A stretch of 64,000 nt of DNA. Source: Arcuatula senhousia (lineage: Eukaryota; Mollusca; Bivalvia; Mytilida; Mytilidae). Position numbers and translations under genes: made by a program. The notes beneath the pieces were generated by a model. The model ran no database searches. It saw only the letters and a program-made list of their open reading frames with translations, and had not been told where the DNA came from. The stretch spans positions 3,443,001-3,507,000 of the forward strand of contig OZ020305.1 of assembly GCA_963971305.1 (NCBI GenBank), given 5' to 3'. This document shows, piece after piece, positions 11,673 to 24,245 of this stretch (positions within the stretch are counted from its first letter, which is position 1; every line of letters starts with the position of its first letter).

Positions 11673-14094
11673 CAATTCTGCACAGGGTCTCATAGCCGTT
11701 TAATTTATTTGCCCCCCCCCCCTTTTGAAGATGTTAATATTTAAAATGTATTAATTTTTATTAAGTTTCCGTAGTAAAAAAATGTTAAAAAAATAATCCT
11801 TGATAGTCTATCATAAGTATCAAAAATATAGACATGTGGTTTTATTTTGAGTGAGCTCTTAAGACAATATTAATTAATTCATTTTACATATGTAAAGCAA
11901 TCAACGTTTGACATTTCCTGATAAAGATAGACTTCAGTTTAATTAGTTTAAAGTGAAGTATTTTTTGAGGATGCCGAACCGGAAGTATTTCTTTTTAAAA
12001 TAGTTTTTGACCGATATGCACTTTCTATGGGTCAAAATCCAAACGTTTATTTTAGCCCATAAAAAACCCATGTCTATTTTTAAGGTTGAAAAGGGGGTGA
12101 TTTTTCGATTCATTTTAATACCCGCAAGCGCTCTGCAGACACATGATTGGGGCCAGAATTTCTTTGTCAATAAGGAATAAGACTTAGCAGTAATCAGAAC
12201 AAAAGAATTTAACTCTTCTATCAAACGAGGTAGAAAAGTGCCATTGGGTTGTTTACGCTGTTGTCAAGACCTTTAAAAAGTTATTAAACGACACTTTTGG
12301 ACAAAATTGTTCTTAAATGCGGATTAAACATTTATTTCTTAACTTACATACGAAATATTACGACCGAAAATGTTTTACGTTTACAAATATTTTAACTTTT
12401 GTATCAAATGGGGGGTGTTGTTATTTACTGTTACACTTTTTTGCCCGTAACAGGAAAAATCTACAAAAAATTCCAGTTACACTGTAAATGTTTTCCTATA
12501 AATTGATGCTACAATCAAGGTGGCACCTCAATCATTTACAGAGATACGTAATTCTAAAGTTGGTTCATTTTTAGTGCCTGTGTTATAACTATTTACCCAA
12601 CGAACACACCCGTCCTTGACATTGCGATAAGTAACAAAAGAAAAATGCTATTTATTCACTAAAATATTTTTATAAAAATAGTTTCATTAAATTTGTATGA
12701 AAATTAAAAAAAATAAAACAAATTTTCATTTAAAAAATCAAAAGGATATTTAATTCATTTTGAGTTGCGAGGATTTGACCTACTTAAATACAAATCAAAA
12801 TACACAGACAACATTGAATAACGACCAATCTTGTGTTTTGTTGATCTTTGATCGCTTAATCCAAACTAATAGAGAACCGGTTTTATATAAGATTGATAAA
12901 CAAATTGAATGATAAGTACCCGTTAAGAAAACAAAAACAATGTGTATCGCTTGAGTAGCAACACAAACTGTTTATATAAGAATTTGATTCAAATAATTAT
13001 AGGTTTTGTTCTTTGTTTCAAAATGTATTTTTATGCATCTTGTATAGTAATATTATAAATAAGTTAATTCGTTTTAATGTATAGAAACTGTACAAATTTG
13101 ACGGCTTTTGTATATTCCACGCCTCCTCCTTTTCAAAGTCATTTCAAAACTTCCCTGCAATTAACAAGTTTCCTTTTCAAGGTTAACAGTGGTCGTTTGC
13201 ATTAGCCTCAACAGCGTCATAATTCATGGAAAACAGTCGCACAAATTTAATATAATCTGAACAATATATTTTATCATGGCAATGTCGGGTCCAGAGGGGT
13301 GATGATCGGGGTTTTGAATCCCCTTTCCATTGAATAATTTTGTTACTTTCGTGCAAGTTTTTTGCGGAATTGACCCCCTCCTCCTTTCCTCAGTAAACTA
13401 TAAGCGGTACCCCCCCCCCCCTTCTGCTGTGAATCAATTCTGGATCTGTCCCTGCAACAAAAGTTTTCCTATCCAAATGTTAAAATTAAAAGATAAACGA
13501 TGCATGAATTAGAATTTAGATGGAGGTAGCATTTCAAAATTATGTAAATTATATATCTGTTATTTCTTTTGCGCAATGTTACATCTCTATAAAAACCTAT
13601 CAAACGCGCCACTTGTACTTGGTCAAATATAACATTAACCCCCCTGAAATTACTTGACTACGGGCTATTCAAAAGTGTTACACTTTTTTGCCCGTGTACA
13701 TAGAATTTTTCCGATTAGCTGATTCGGTGTCTTTTTGTATTCGCAATTACTAAAGCGAATGTGTAGGTGGCACCCATGGAAATAAATACACAGGAATTTT
13801 TTAACAAAAACAGAGTATCAGTTCCGCTTGGCCTTAACGACATGTTTGTGTTAAAATAATGAATCTCTATCATTAGGTATGGTGATTTAGATTGTATTCA
13901 TAGAGGCAGAAATATGTCTAAACCTTACCTTTTAAATTACAAGTCGCTTAATCCAACACCTGATTTTTAATCGCATATTGTATAAGAGTGCATCTCACCT
14001 TAGCGTCATGTATTTTTAAGGTACTATTTTTAACCTTTTTACAGGAGAGCGAAAAAATAAGGCAGATAATTTTTTAACGGTGAAAAACGGACTG
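11673..14094. other. AT-rich sequence without a recognisable gene
   Basis: Long A/T runs, a C-run at 11,711 and another near 13,411. CACTTTTTTGCCCGT occurs twice (near 12,435 and 13,681), suggesting a diverged duplicated repeat. The short ORFs at 11,943-12,224 (minus) and 13,330-13,512 (plus) have no recognised motif. Confidence 0.6.
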
Positions 14095-14253
14095 TTAGTA
14101 ACCAGTAACTTTCCTATTTAGTTTTTTTTTAGAATAAGGAATAAGTAACCAGTTACTTATTCCCTATTTGGTATTTTTTAGAATAAGGAATAAGTAACCA
14201 GTTACTTATTCCTTATTCAAATAAGGAATAAGGAATAGGGAATAAGTAACCAG
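14095..14253. repeat. AATAAGGAATAAGTAACCAG inverted repeats
   Basis: Units of GAATAAGGAATAAGTAACCAG type alternate with their reverse complement (CTGGTTACTTATTCC). They form several overlapping hairpins, the strongest around AAGTAACCAGTTACTT. Simple inverted-repeat DNA; no coding content. Confidence 0.8.
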
Positions 14254-14271
14254 CTTGACGCTTCTTCTGGG

Positions 14272-17210
14272 CTGTGGTTTTGCCATATACAAAGTAAACA
14301 CAAATATGTACTGTGCTTATTTATTATCTTTAATTATTATAGTTGTAAACAATAATACAAACACATCACATTGTGTATTCATTTTTTTTTACTTAATTAT
14401 CTTGTTATTCTTATGTTACTGTATAGTTCTGGTCTGTCTTTGTCAAAATTTTTTATATGTAATATGCCACCAGTGGGACCAAAATAGACACATAAAGAAT
14501 TGAATTGAATCATAATGCTTCACCTCGTAACATTTGGTACGGACGAACGAACAGGTGGATGCACCCAAACACTAATATGCAATACGTTCGTAGATGGGCA
14601 TACACATTTCGCCCGCTTGCAGCTTATTTTTTTCATGAATTGTCCGACGAACTATGAATTATTTGGCGTGGCCTCATCTGTCAAACTTTCCTAAAAATCC
14701 ACCATTAAACTAAAAATGTGTGTTTAGTCACAGATGGCCCTCCCGTGCTGAAAATGTATCAGAGTTATGGACCTTACCTAGAACTTAACCAAAGTCGTTC
14801 ATGCTTAAAATATAGGTCACTGCGACTTACTAGAGGATGGTGTAGTGCTACCCAAGACACATCTAGTGGTGGAATATCATTTACCCTCAACATCTAGTAT
14901 CCGAGTTATAGACCTCAATCAAGAACTTAAGCAAAGTGTTACTGACGTATGTACGGACGGACAAGGGTAAAACTATATGGCCGATCCACATATGGTCGGG
15001 CCATAAAAATAGCGAGAACAGACAAACGGGTACACGTCTATGGTAGAGTATAGGAAACCATGAAATAATGTTGAATTATTGAATGCCAAAATGCTAATCT
15101 AATTATAACTTGTGATGTCTAAGCTTCCTGTAAATTAATATGTAATACTCAGTAGCGGATCCAGGGGGGTGTCACCCGGTGCACGTGACACCCCCTGAGG
15201 TTCACAAGTATGATTTCACTGGCACACTTCTATATAAATCGGTCACACAATTAAGTCTAGCTCCATGGCTAGCTACCTACATGTAAATTGCTAAATAAAC
15301 ATGCCAAAGGTTAATTACAACGTACGCTTGTGACAACACTCATTTTACCTTTTGTTAATTAAGTTCTTTTGATCAGTGATTTGATAGATAACACTAAAAA
15401 TTTACGTTTTCAATAATGACATAAAGAATCTCTTCAAATTGTATAATTTGTAAAAATCCACATACATGACATATATATGGAGAAATAACGGCGTAAAGTA
15501 CTCGCATATGAAAAGTTCTGCATAAATTCTAATTTTTTTTCCGAAATTATATTTGAGCCATGTTTATACTGTTCAGAAATTTTAGGAATTATAAATTCAT
15601 TAGTTGCATTTATGCATACAAATTTTGACGAAACTTTGCCCCTAAAACATTATATTCTTATTTGTACGTGTTCACGGGCATAGAACGCAATGAGAGTCGA
15701 TATTTTTGTTCAACCATCATCTGTCTATTAATGAACCTTTCACCAGGGACCGACTTTCAGCTGGTTGTCAAAAACCCGTTCAGTTTCCACTGGAAAATAG
15801 GCCCACAGCAGCGCTAAGTCTTGTCGGTAAAAGTCCACTAAAAGGCTCTCAGAAACTTTACTGGGATGTGTGCACCAGGTTGTTGAATGAGACATGCAGC
15901 CCTGCATGTCATATTGAATACCGTCGACTCGTGACGGCTAACCATAGTGGTGCACCGTGTGGGGAACAATTCTCGCACATTAAAGAACCCTGTTGCAGGT
16001 TTTGCTAATAGTAGGATATGTAGGCTCCTCATACAGGAAGCTGATTTGCACGTTCGTATCCATCAATCCTAAGTTTTACAGAGGAAAACAAAACTTTCTT
16101 CCCTGATTGCCTTTGACTTCCTATTTCCTTCATCATCATTTCATGTTCGTTGTGTCACCCATTTCATGTTTATCTCACTGATATAGCCGCCGAAATCGTA
16201 CTTCTTGGGAGTTTTGAAAGAATTTCGCAACCTGCTTCAGTATAAACGAATGATAAATTTATCACTATAGAAAAATCTACATATGACATTTGATGGCCTC
16301 TTGAATACGTCTTTGCTTTTTCCTTGCTCTTTTTCCATATTGCCACTTTTAAAGCTTGGCTCATGACAATCCAATACACAATTTGACATTTTTCCCGTTT
16401 GGGCTGAAAGGGGCCGCTTCGGAGGTTGCACGTGCAACTGCACGAACTTAAATTATACTCTAACAAAAGAACTATATTACCGACTTTACAAAGGTAAAAA
16501 TCTTTTTTGTTTCATGCTTAGCATGTTAGTTAACAGGGGAGATCACCATCTTAATAGAATGATTTTGTTTTTTAATCTTGAACTTTTTGACTTTTTGTCA
16601 TTTGGTGACACCCCCCCTGACGAAATCCTGGATCCGCCCCTGATACTTTTAGTGTCGGTTACACCGAAAATATCTGAAAGCCAAGGAAATTTAGAATGGA
16701 CACACACGTGTCTGTGCTTCTTCCTCAAAACGTCATTTCATGGGACAGATAATCAGTATCATTAAAAAAGAATAAGCCTCGAGGAATAAGCTTCTTTTAT
16801 TAAATTACGATTTTCTTTTATTACTTTTTCATCTACAATTCAACAATTATCACGATTATACCGAATAAAGTTTTGGTGATTAAACATATATTTTACATGT
16901 TTTATATAACATATTTCATTTCTGGATGCATTAATTATCATTTCATTACTAATAAATTGTAAAGATTAACTACCGTTTGCTATTGTAACTAGTGTAAACA
17001 AATTTATCGGTTCCCCCTCTGACGTTGCACAATCAGTGGAATTATATCGCGAAAGCGGAAGTTATAAAGGTGAGATTTAAAGAAATTAACACTAAATTGT
17101 CAATATCTTTGTTATTTGTCATCGGAATCAAGTCGGGTTTTTTGCTTTGATCTTAGAAAATTAAGATCTATAAAATGAAATAAAGTTGTTATGGGCGTTT
17201 TAGTTGCACT
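14272..17210 (+). mobile_element. Truncated copy of TTAA transposon, split by a nested insertion
   Basis: This region is an inverted copy of 47,129-48,585. The right end reads GTTTTAGTTGCACT followed by TTAA at 17,211, exactly the terminus of the intact element there. The left end is missing: similarity stops near 14,272. Inside lie a LINE-like 3' tail (to about 14,510, ending AAAGAATTGAATTGAAT), a 146-bp-family unit (14,735-15,010), and a 1,495-bp transposon at 15,149-16,643 absent from the sister copy. Confidence 0.85.
15149..16643. mobile_element. 1.5-kb inverted-repeat transposon (GCGGATCCAG ends), TAC duplication
   Basis: The ends are TCAGTAGCGGATCCAGG and its inverted partner GGATCCGCCCCTGA, followed inward by GGGGTGTCACC on both sides. 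TAC occurs at 15,146-15,148 and again at 16,644-16,646. The inverted sister copy near 47,694 has the uninterrupted site with one TAC, which proves insertion. A 3-bp duplication suggests CACTA-, Harbinger- or Zator-like superfamilies, but the class is unresolved. The ORF at 15,706-16,008 (100 codons, Cys-rich end) matches no transposase I recognise, so this is probably non-autonomous. Confidence 0.85.
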
Positions 17211-17214
17211 TTAA

Positions 17215-17744
17215 TGATTTTGAATGGCCCATTCTCTGGATCCAAACCCAACAAACAAAACTTAAACAATATGTTGCGGGGAGTCGTGTATATCCTACAG
17301 GCGGATCAAGTAATTTTGAAAGGGTTTCCGCTTCTAGTCCTTTGAGGACGGAAATGGGCTCTATGTCAATTTTGCCGATTATCTACAAAAACAATAATAT
17401 TTTCGAATGAAAGATGGGGGTTTCAGCCCTGTTTGACACGTCACTGTACAGAGCCACTTGATGGTCTATTATTTTGTTTCCGTGTCACGCATACCGCCAC
17501 TACACCATACGAAAAACAAGAAAATAGCATAATTAAATTATTCAAAATACAATTTTAATGGCCTTTTTATAAGCGCAATGCAAACTAACTTGTTTCAGCT
17601 GAATGAGTAAATTAAAATTGTTTTTCTCTATGAGGTAAATACAACAACAAAAAACTGAATGCAGTTTATCATAAAATGGTTACGAAAAAACAACCAGTCA
17701 AAACAAAACTTCGCCGAGCCCATTTTTCAAAAGCAGACCAAAAT
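17215..17744. other. Unassigned AT-rich interval
   Basis: No gene or clear repeat seen. The ORF at 17,204-17,410 overlaps the transposon terminus and is not supported. Confidence 0.5.
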
Positions 17745-18510
17745 AAATTACAGTTACAAAACTAGAAAATGTGCCTATGAGCCACAGGATAGCCCTCCCG
17801 TTCTTGAAATGTCATTGACCCCAATGTATATAACCTGGGTTATCGACCTTAACCAGATTCATTCATGCATAAAATAAAGGCCACAGTGACATAATTTCTA
17901 GTGGGTGGTGGAGTCCTACCCAAGACCCATCGAGTCGTGAAATATCATTGACCTCCAACGACTAGTATGCAAGTAATTGACTTAACCAAAGTCATTTATG
18001 CATAGAATAATAAAGGTCACAGTGACCTTATTTCTAGTGAGTGGTGTCATCCTATCCAAGACACATCTAGTGGTGAAATATCATTGACCCCCCAACATCT
18101 AGTATCAAAGTTATGGACCTTAACCAAGAACTAAACCAAAGTCGTTCACGCATAATATATAGGTCATAGTTACCTAATTTCTAGTGGGTAGTATCACCTT
18201 ACCCAAGACACATTGAGTGGTGAAATATCATTGACCCTCAACATCTAGTATCCAAGTTATGGACCTTAATCAAGAAGTTGACCAAAGCCTTTCATGCATA
18301 AAATTTAGGTCACAGTGACCTTATTTCTAGTTTGTGGTGTAGCCCTACCCATGGCCAAGACCCATCTAGTGGCGAAATGTCATTGACCCCCAACATCCAG
18401 TTTCTGAATAATGGACCTTAACCAAGAACTTAACCAAAGTGTTACGATAGACGTACGGACGGACGGACAAGGGTAAAACTATATGGCCGTTCCACATACG
18501 TGGTCGGGCC
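17745..18510 (+). repeat. About 146-bp tandem repeats with GACGGACGGAC tail
   Basis: Four to five degenerate units, each with GTCACAGTGACC, ATTTCTAGTGGGTGGTGT, AAGACACATCTAGTGGTGAA and AACATCTAGTATCCAAGTTA, spaced about 140-146 bp. The block closes with GTACGGACGGACGGACAAGG and CACATACGTGGTCGGGCCAT. The same tail is at 14,950, 26,340-26,410 and, inverted, 47,850. It is a dispersed mollusc-type repeat, probably internal to a transposon. Confidence 0.8.
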
Positions 18511-18739
18511 ATATATATTACTCCTTTTTGGCTCCAAATGACAATTAAGGGAGGGGGTGTCACCAAAGCAATCCTCAATTTCGTAAATCCACTACTTGAC
18601 AAAAATGAATTGGTTAAATGAATTTGAAATCGGACAATATTAAGTACAAAACGTTGGACCCTAATTCCATACTGCCAAAAAGGAGTTTGCAAAAAATAAT
18701 CCTCCTCCTTCTTGATGAAAAAAGGGACCACCTAAATCA

Positions 18740-19070
18740 ATTACTTATATTGTTTAAAGGTAAGACATACAGTACCATTGCCAAATTTCATAGCAATTGG
18801 TCAACCAAAACCAAAGTAATTGTGGGAAAAATAAAATATTTGATTTTTTTTTCTTTTGGACCCCTAATTTCTAAACGAACGAAGGACCGGGGGTCCCCAA
18901 ATTCAATCCCATCCATCCTATATAACATCATTATCAAATTTCATAGCAATCGAATAACCAGAACTACAGTTATAGTCAACAGACAACGACGACGACGACA
19001 TCATACCATAATTAATGTGTCTGAATTTTTTTGCGGTCTTAAAAAAACAGGTAGAGTAAGTTACCTTATG
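18740..19070 (+). repeat. Dispersed repeat with GACGACGACGACATC tract
   Basis: Contains TTTCATAGCAATTGGTCAAC and AGACAACGACGACGACGACA followed by TTTTTTTGCGGTCTT. The same arrangement is at 37,985-38,290. A diverged interspersed repeat; the 152-codon ORF across it is not supported as a gene. Confidence 0.6.
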
Positions 19071-19199
19071 AATTAAAAAGGCCAAGTGTCGGTACTTCAG
19101 ACATTTCAATATATATTGGTGTTTCAGCCATCCAAGTTATATGGCGCCAAATCCGTCCTAGGCTTGCATTGTGATTAACTTTTAGAACGATAAAATCCA

Positions 19200-19870
19200 T
19201 CTTGACAACAAGATTGCAACATCTAGCCAATACCTACATATTATGACAATTAATCATACAAAAGTTCACCAAAATCCGCGCTCGCTGAGTGTTCCTATGA
19301 CTTAAAATGAACAAAGTCGATCAAGTCAAATAACTCCCATATAGTTTTATTATTGAATCAAAATGGCGATGATCAAATATATATCATGACAAATATCCTA
19401 AAATATTCATCAAAATCCGTTGGGCGGTCTCAGATGAATTGACAAAGTGTTCCTATGACCTAAAATGAAGGAAGTCGATAAAGTCGCATTACTCCTATAA
19501 AATTTGTCGAATAATGATGGTTGTGTGGTATGATCAACAGTTACTACATAATTATCATGACAAACAATCCTACAAAATTTCATCAAAATTCGTTTAGCGG
19601 TCTCAGAGGAGTTGCGCTCACAAACTGCTTAAATAACAAAGTCGATAAAATCTCATAATTCCTATAAAAATTGTCAAATCAAAATGGCGGTGTGATATGG
19701 TCCACAAGTACAGGACAGTACATATCATGACAAACAATCTTACAAAATTTCATCAAAATCCGTTAAGCGGTCTTAGAGCAGATGGACTCACAAAATCGTG
19801 ACGGATGGACGATCGGACGAACTCCATTAAATTACTAGGTCCCGTCGCGTTGTGGCGGGGGACAAAAAAT
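19200..19870 (+). repeat. Degenerate tandem units with CATCAAAATCCGTT motif
   Basis: Four or five diverged units carry CATGACAAACAATCCTACAA, TTTCATCAAAATCCGTT and GGTCTCAGAGGA, at irregular spacing of about 135-205 bp. The block ends GGACGGATGGACGATCGGAC and CCCGTCGCGTTGTGGCGGGG. Another mollusc-type interspersed repeat, without coding potential. Confidence 0.65.
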
Positions 19871-21194
19871 GCAATCGAGAAACCTAAAATGTCTCATAAG
19901 TAACTCCAATTTGACGACTCGAAATGGCGTTGGGATATGACGACCATCCTACAAAATTTCAGCAGTTTCAGAGGAATTGTTATCACAAAAGTGTTATTTG
20001 CGAAGCCTTCGTCGAGTTGCAATGACGACAAAAGAAGCAAAGGTACCAATATGGCATCCGAATGTCAATAAAAGTCCGAAAGGGCAGAATCCCAGTAAAC
20101 ACAAACAAGTATAGGGCGAAAAAAAAACCAGACAAGATATGAAACACGGAAACACAAAACCACTGAATATCAATCAACAACGCGAAATCTAGTCGTATAA
20201 TGAGAGTGAACTCATGTGCCCCGGAAGAGTAAGCGCTTCCTGCCTGCTATTGCACACCCGTCGCGCTGCCAATTAATTTACATTTCAGTGTGTTAAATCC
20301 GGTAAAGGAAGACAAAAACACACCCCTATGATAAACCTATATCTGCAAACATCTGAGAGATGGAAAACCCATATTTGTCCATGAGTGCATGATGTCAACA
20401 GCTGGGTCTACCGTAAGTTTCTTGAGTGACGACAATATAGGTTTGCTTAGAAAAACGACTAATTTTCTTATAGACTTTAATTTTCCTAATCAGAAGTAAA
20501 GAAGAACATGTATTCTGTCGGATGCCAAATAAAAAGGCAAAGACAAATCCGGTGGAAAAAGTACAATACGACAATACGTACGATATATGCCCAATGAAAC
20601 AACTGAACTGCTATCGGCAATGTTTAGTCAGGTTTTTCGAAAGAGTTTCTGCTTCATAAATTTTATAAACTGACCTATCGGACGCACTGCCATCAAGTGT
20701 TTGCAGTGTATATGTCAAATTCAGTTAAGGACTAGCTCGATCTTTGACAAACCCACATAAGTACACGTCTGCAGGAATACTCGTGTTTGCAAGAATTTAT
20801 TCGATAAGGGGAATGAAAACGAAAAATAGTATGAGTCTAAAGTAAAACGAAACTAATAACTCCAACTTATGCATATAGTATATAAATAGCGTATATACTT
20901 TCAATATGAGAGTGCTATATACACTCCTAACACGCGAATCGATCCAGGAATTTTTACTAATCTCCGCAAAAGATTTCTCTTATAATCAACTGCATTAACT
21001 TAATACTTATCAAAGCGAATCAAATGAAATAACTTTTTTTAAAAAAACATTGAGGCTGCTGCGCTCGTTGAAGGTTCGAAATATAAATTGTACATTCGTC
21101 AAATTATTGAATTGTCGAACTCATGGAACTAAAACATTTCCTCATGGACACCAATTGTAAATAAATTGTTAATGTGGAGATCCACTCCGACTTT
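19871..21194. other. Interspersed-repeat remnants, no gene
   Basis: The stretch 20,090-20,245 resembles 38,440-38,545 (GTAAACACAAACAAG, then GGAAGAGTAAGC..TTCC), so it is a dispersed repeat. The rest is unique AT-rich sequence with no supported ORF. Confidence 0.5.
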
Positions 21195-21430
21195 CCATAC
21201 GACATAAAATAAGGGTTATGAAAAATCCTTAACATGTTACTAAAAATCCGGGCCATGTATTTACCCAAGAGTACCCCAGAATACCCAAAAATACCCCAAA
21301 ATACCCAAGAATACCCAATAATACCCCAAAATACCATAACATACAATGAAGATTATACGTATATTCAATATATTTGTAAAATTCAATGATAACAAAAAGA
21401 TGATTTAAGTACTTTTTGATAGTTTTCTAC
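21195..21430 (-). repeat. Copy of a GGGTATTCTT-rich repeat, inverted partner at 27,256
   Basis: ACCCCAGAATACCCAAAAAT-type units (minus: GGGTATTCTGGGGTA) lie beside AATATATTTGTAAAATTCAATG and AAGTACTTTTTGATAG. The same order appears in reverse at 27,256-27,425. It lies just downstream of the LINE 3' coding end and may be its 3' untranslated region. Confidence 0.7.
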
Positions 21431-21467
21431 TTTCCTACTTACTTTCCTACTTTGTCTGTTATATTGT

Positions 21468-21975
21468 CTACAGTCGACAATATCTCATCTCTCTCTTGAA
21501 AGAGTTGATTGACTTGGCTTGTACTGTCCTATCGGGGAGGCTATTCCATTGGTTCACCACACGATTGCTGAAGAAGAACTTTCTAATGTCCTTACGACAA
21601 TAATCTTTTGCTAGTTTCATTGGGTGACCACGGGGTTGACGAGCTGATGGTGAAAAGAACATTTGCGAAGGAGTTTTGAACATGCCTTTCAAGTATTTAA
21701 ATGTTTCAATCAGATCAGATTTACGACGTCGATCCTGAAAAGATTCTAAGTCTATGGGTTCCAAGGACAGATTTAAGCACTTTTTCTGAACACGTTCGAG
21801 TTTTGTAATGTCTGATATTTGCCACGGGCTCCACACAGGGGATGCATATTCAAGTCCCGGTCGTATAATTGAGGAATAAAGCGTAGTTATTTTCTTCTTT
21901 GTAAGTGAGGTGAAACAACGTTTGACCAGTCCAATTTTCTGATAGCCTTTACGAGTTATATTGCTACACTGAGAG
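21468..21975 (-). pseudogene. LINE reverse transcriptase, C-terminal fragment
   Basis: The minus strand encodes the conserved region after the polymerase domain of jockey/CR1-like LINE proteins: KIGLVKRCFTSLT, then LYSSIIRPGLEYASPVWSP, ERVQKKCLNL, RRRKSDLIETFKYLKG, and NRVVNQWNSLPDRTVQAKSI near the end. About 170 residues are open in one frame, up to CSNITRKGYQ where unrelated DNA begins. No catalytic motif lies in this part; those are 2.7 kb away at 24,641-25,604 on the same strand. I read the two as one LINE copy split by insertions, with about 60 residues lost between them. This is a dead element, not a gene. Confidence 0.85.
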
Positions 21976-22330
21976 AAAAAAATAGTCACCGTGACTATTT
22001 AAAATAGTCATAGTGACTGTCCATTCAACAACTAACCTGAAAGTCAAATTGACTAATCACATAGTCAAGTTTACTAGTTTGCATAGTACACTTGACTTAC
22101 AGACAAAGTCAACTTGACTAAGAGTAAAGTCTGTTTGACTATTGTCATTAGTGTTTTTGACTATTTTTATTGTCCATTTGACTATTTGGATGGGTAGATC
22201 TGACTATTCTAACTAGTCTGCTTGACTTTTTGGCTAGCGAATTTGACTATTCTGATTTGTCTTCTTGACTATTTTGTATGGTACTTTTCTACTATTTCAA
22301 TTAGTCGTTATGCCACTATGATAATTTGTG
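21976..22330. repeat. TTGACTAT/AGTCAA periodic array
   Basis: Starts with a 19-bp palindrome (AATAGTCAC-C-GTGACTATT). The left part has AGTCAA..TTGACT inverted pairs. The right part has TTTGACTATT-type octamers about every 20 bp (for example near 22,133, 22,157, 22,179, 22,200, 22,223, 22,242, 22,267). No coding content. Confidence 0.75.
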
Positions 22331-22449
22331 CTCCTTTTTCACTGGTGCTTTTGAATGTTATTCCATATATTTTTATTGTTTTTGCCCTTTTGGTTTGTGC
22401 TTTTGACTATGCATGTATAAGTATAAAAAGTTATTCAAAATACTGAAGT

Positions 22450-23480
22450 TTTCCAATTTATTTATTTATTCACAGTAAACAAATTTCAACAGGAATTGCA
22501 AAAGACAATTGGCTAAGAATATTATGTAAATATATTGCTTCATGCATCAAACTTCTATTTTCAAGCAAAAACATATATTCAATATTAAAAATAAAACATT
22601 GAAAAACAAAAACATTTAGAAAATGAGAGAATCAAGTTTTACTACCAACATTTATGCAACTAGATTTTTTTTCTGAACTATTTCTCACCCAACATTTCAA
22701 AAGGCACGAGGATTAAAATCACCTCTCCAATTGAAAGCAAAGGGATAGAAATCTGGATCACTTAATGAATTTAGATATTTTGGGGGTTTATTTTACTTTT
22801 TATGGAAGCTTATAAAGATTGACAGTGACTGAGTATACACTATTCTAAATTATAAATTTTTAGGAAAAGAAAAAAAATTCCAACTTTGTATAAAATAGGA
22901 CAAATATCTATTCATTTCCACTTTTTTGCAATGAATAAAAAAGAATTAAATGGTTGTTTGTGCACATGTTTTGTGTAACATTTTTTTTAAATTAAAAAGC
23001 ATTAAAAGTTTCAATGAACACTGATGTCATTTCTTGGTTAATTTCACATTGTCCTTCAATGCAGTATAACTATTTCTTCCTTGACCACAACTCATGGTTT
23101 TACAAACTTAATTCTGTACCATTCATAAACTTCAAAAACCCTTCTTCGTGTCTCTTTTTTTAGCTTCACTGTTACAACAAATTTCGAAACCTGAAATAAA
23201 ATACAAAATAAGATTTTGCAAAATATTCTTCTTGATTCATATATAAACAGATTTAGTTATTAAAAGTAAAACATACACAAGACCTAATAGCAGTATATGT
23301 TTGTTACATTCGAGTGACATTAGTTTAACAGTTTTTTAGGAGTTTTGATCATCTTAGGCATGTTGTTTTTTGTTGCCGTTGTTTATTTAAATCGGTGTCA
23401 AGCATGCTCTGAGGGTTTAAGACTTGAGTTTATGTAGACTCCTAGAACTGTTTGTAAGTAAACACCATTTAATGAATAGA
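22450..23480. other. AT-rich sequence, no gene
   Basis: Very A/T-rich, without a supported ORF or recognised repeat. It may belong to the element containing the TTGACTAT array, but no end was identified. Confidence 0.5.
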
Positions 23481-23528
23481 AGTATTGAAATACAAATGAC
23501 AACAAAGTTCCAGACAATGAATTTTGCT

Positions 23529-23572
23529 ACGCCTGACGCGCGTTTCGTCTATTCAAGACTCATCAGAGGCGC
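23529..23572 (-). ncRNA. Hammerhead ribozyme, type I (copy 1)
   Basis: Minus strand, 5' to 3': stem I GCGCCT; core CTGATGA; stem II GTC, loop TTGAATA, GAC; core GAAA; stem III CGC and GCG, cleavage triplet GTC, then stem I partner AGGCGT. Stem I gives six pairs (one G-U). Stem II gives three. Stem III comes from the self-complementary ACGCGCGT with no loop. All conserved core bases are present. A loopless stem III is typical of retrozyme and Penelope hammerheads, which usually act as dimers. Cleavage would release 356-nt RNA monomers. Confidence 0.85.
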
Positions 23573-23889
23573 TCTACCAAAAATATTGAAAATGCCAAAC
23601 ATTATATAAATATGAAGAGCACAGAACAATAAAACAAAACAAAAAAACAAACTGGGGAACCAAATTATTACTAAGATAATCAACCTATGTCTGGGGTAGG
23701 AAGAACCTTAGAGTTTAGACAATTTTGAAATTTAGACGGATAATTTAAAGCTTTGGTGTTTTCTCCAACTCAAAAGTGTTGGTGCCGGAGCGGGCTAACC
23801 TCGGGGAATTAAAACTCCACCAGCAGTGCTAACCTTCACGTGTGTTCGAAATACAAATGACAACAAAGTTCCAGACAATAAATTTTGCT

Positions 23890-23933
23890 ACGCCTGACGC
23901 GCGTTTCGTCTATTCAAGACTCATCAGAGGCGC
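23890..23933 (-). ncRNA. Hammerhead ribozyme, type I (copy 2)
   Basis: Identical in every stem and core position to the copy at 23,529-23,572, so the motif is conserved between tandem units. Confidence 0.85.
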
Positions 23934-24245
23934 TCTACCAAAAATATTGAAAATACCAAACATTATATGAATATGAAGAGCATAGAACAATAAAACAAAA
24001 CAAAAAACAAGGGAACCAAATTATTACTAAGATAATCAACCTATGTCTGGAGTAGGAAGAACCATAGAGTTTAGACAATTTTGAAATTTAGACGGATAAT
24101 TTAAAGCTTTGATGTTTTCTCCAACTCAAAAGTGTTGGTGCCGGAGCGGGCTAACCTCGGGGAATTAAAACTCCACCAGCAGTGCTAACCTTCACGTGTG
24201 TTCGAAATACAAATGACAACAAAGTTCCAGACAATAAATTTTGCT

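Noticed and set aside
6536..11683. About 30 identical 68-codon minus-strand ORFs
   Set aside because: They recur every 170 bp with the satellite and have no start context or known domain; they are open frames of a repeat unit.
11943..12224. 93-codon minus ORF
   Set aside because: No recognised motif and AT-rich codon content; likely chance.
15706..16008. 100-codon ORF inside the GGATCC-ended transposon
   Set aside because: No transposase motif; an overlapping ORF exists on the other strand. Not listed as a gene.
18366..19076. ORFs of 121 and 152 codons on opposite strands
   Set aside because: They lie across the GACGGAC and GACGACGAC repeats and translate repeat DNA.
22222..22446. 74-codon hydrophobic ORF
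   Set aside because: Produced by translating the TTGACTAT array; low-complexity artefact.
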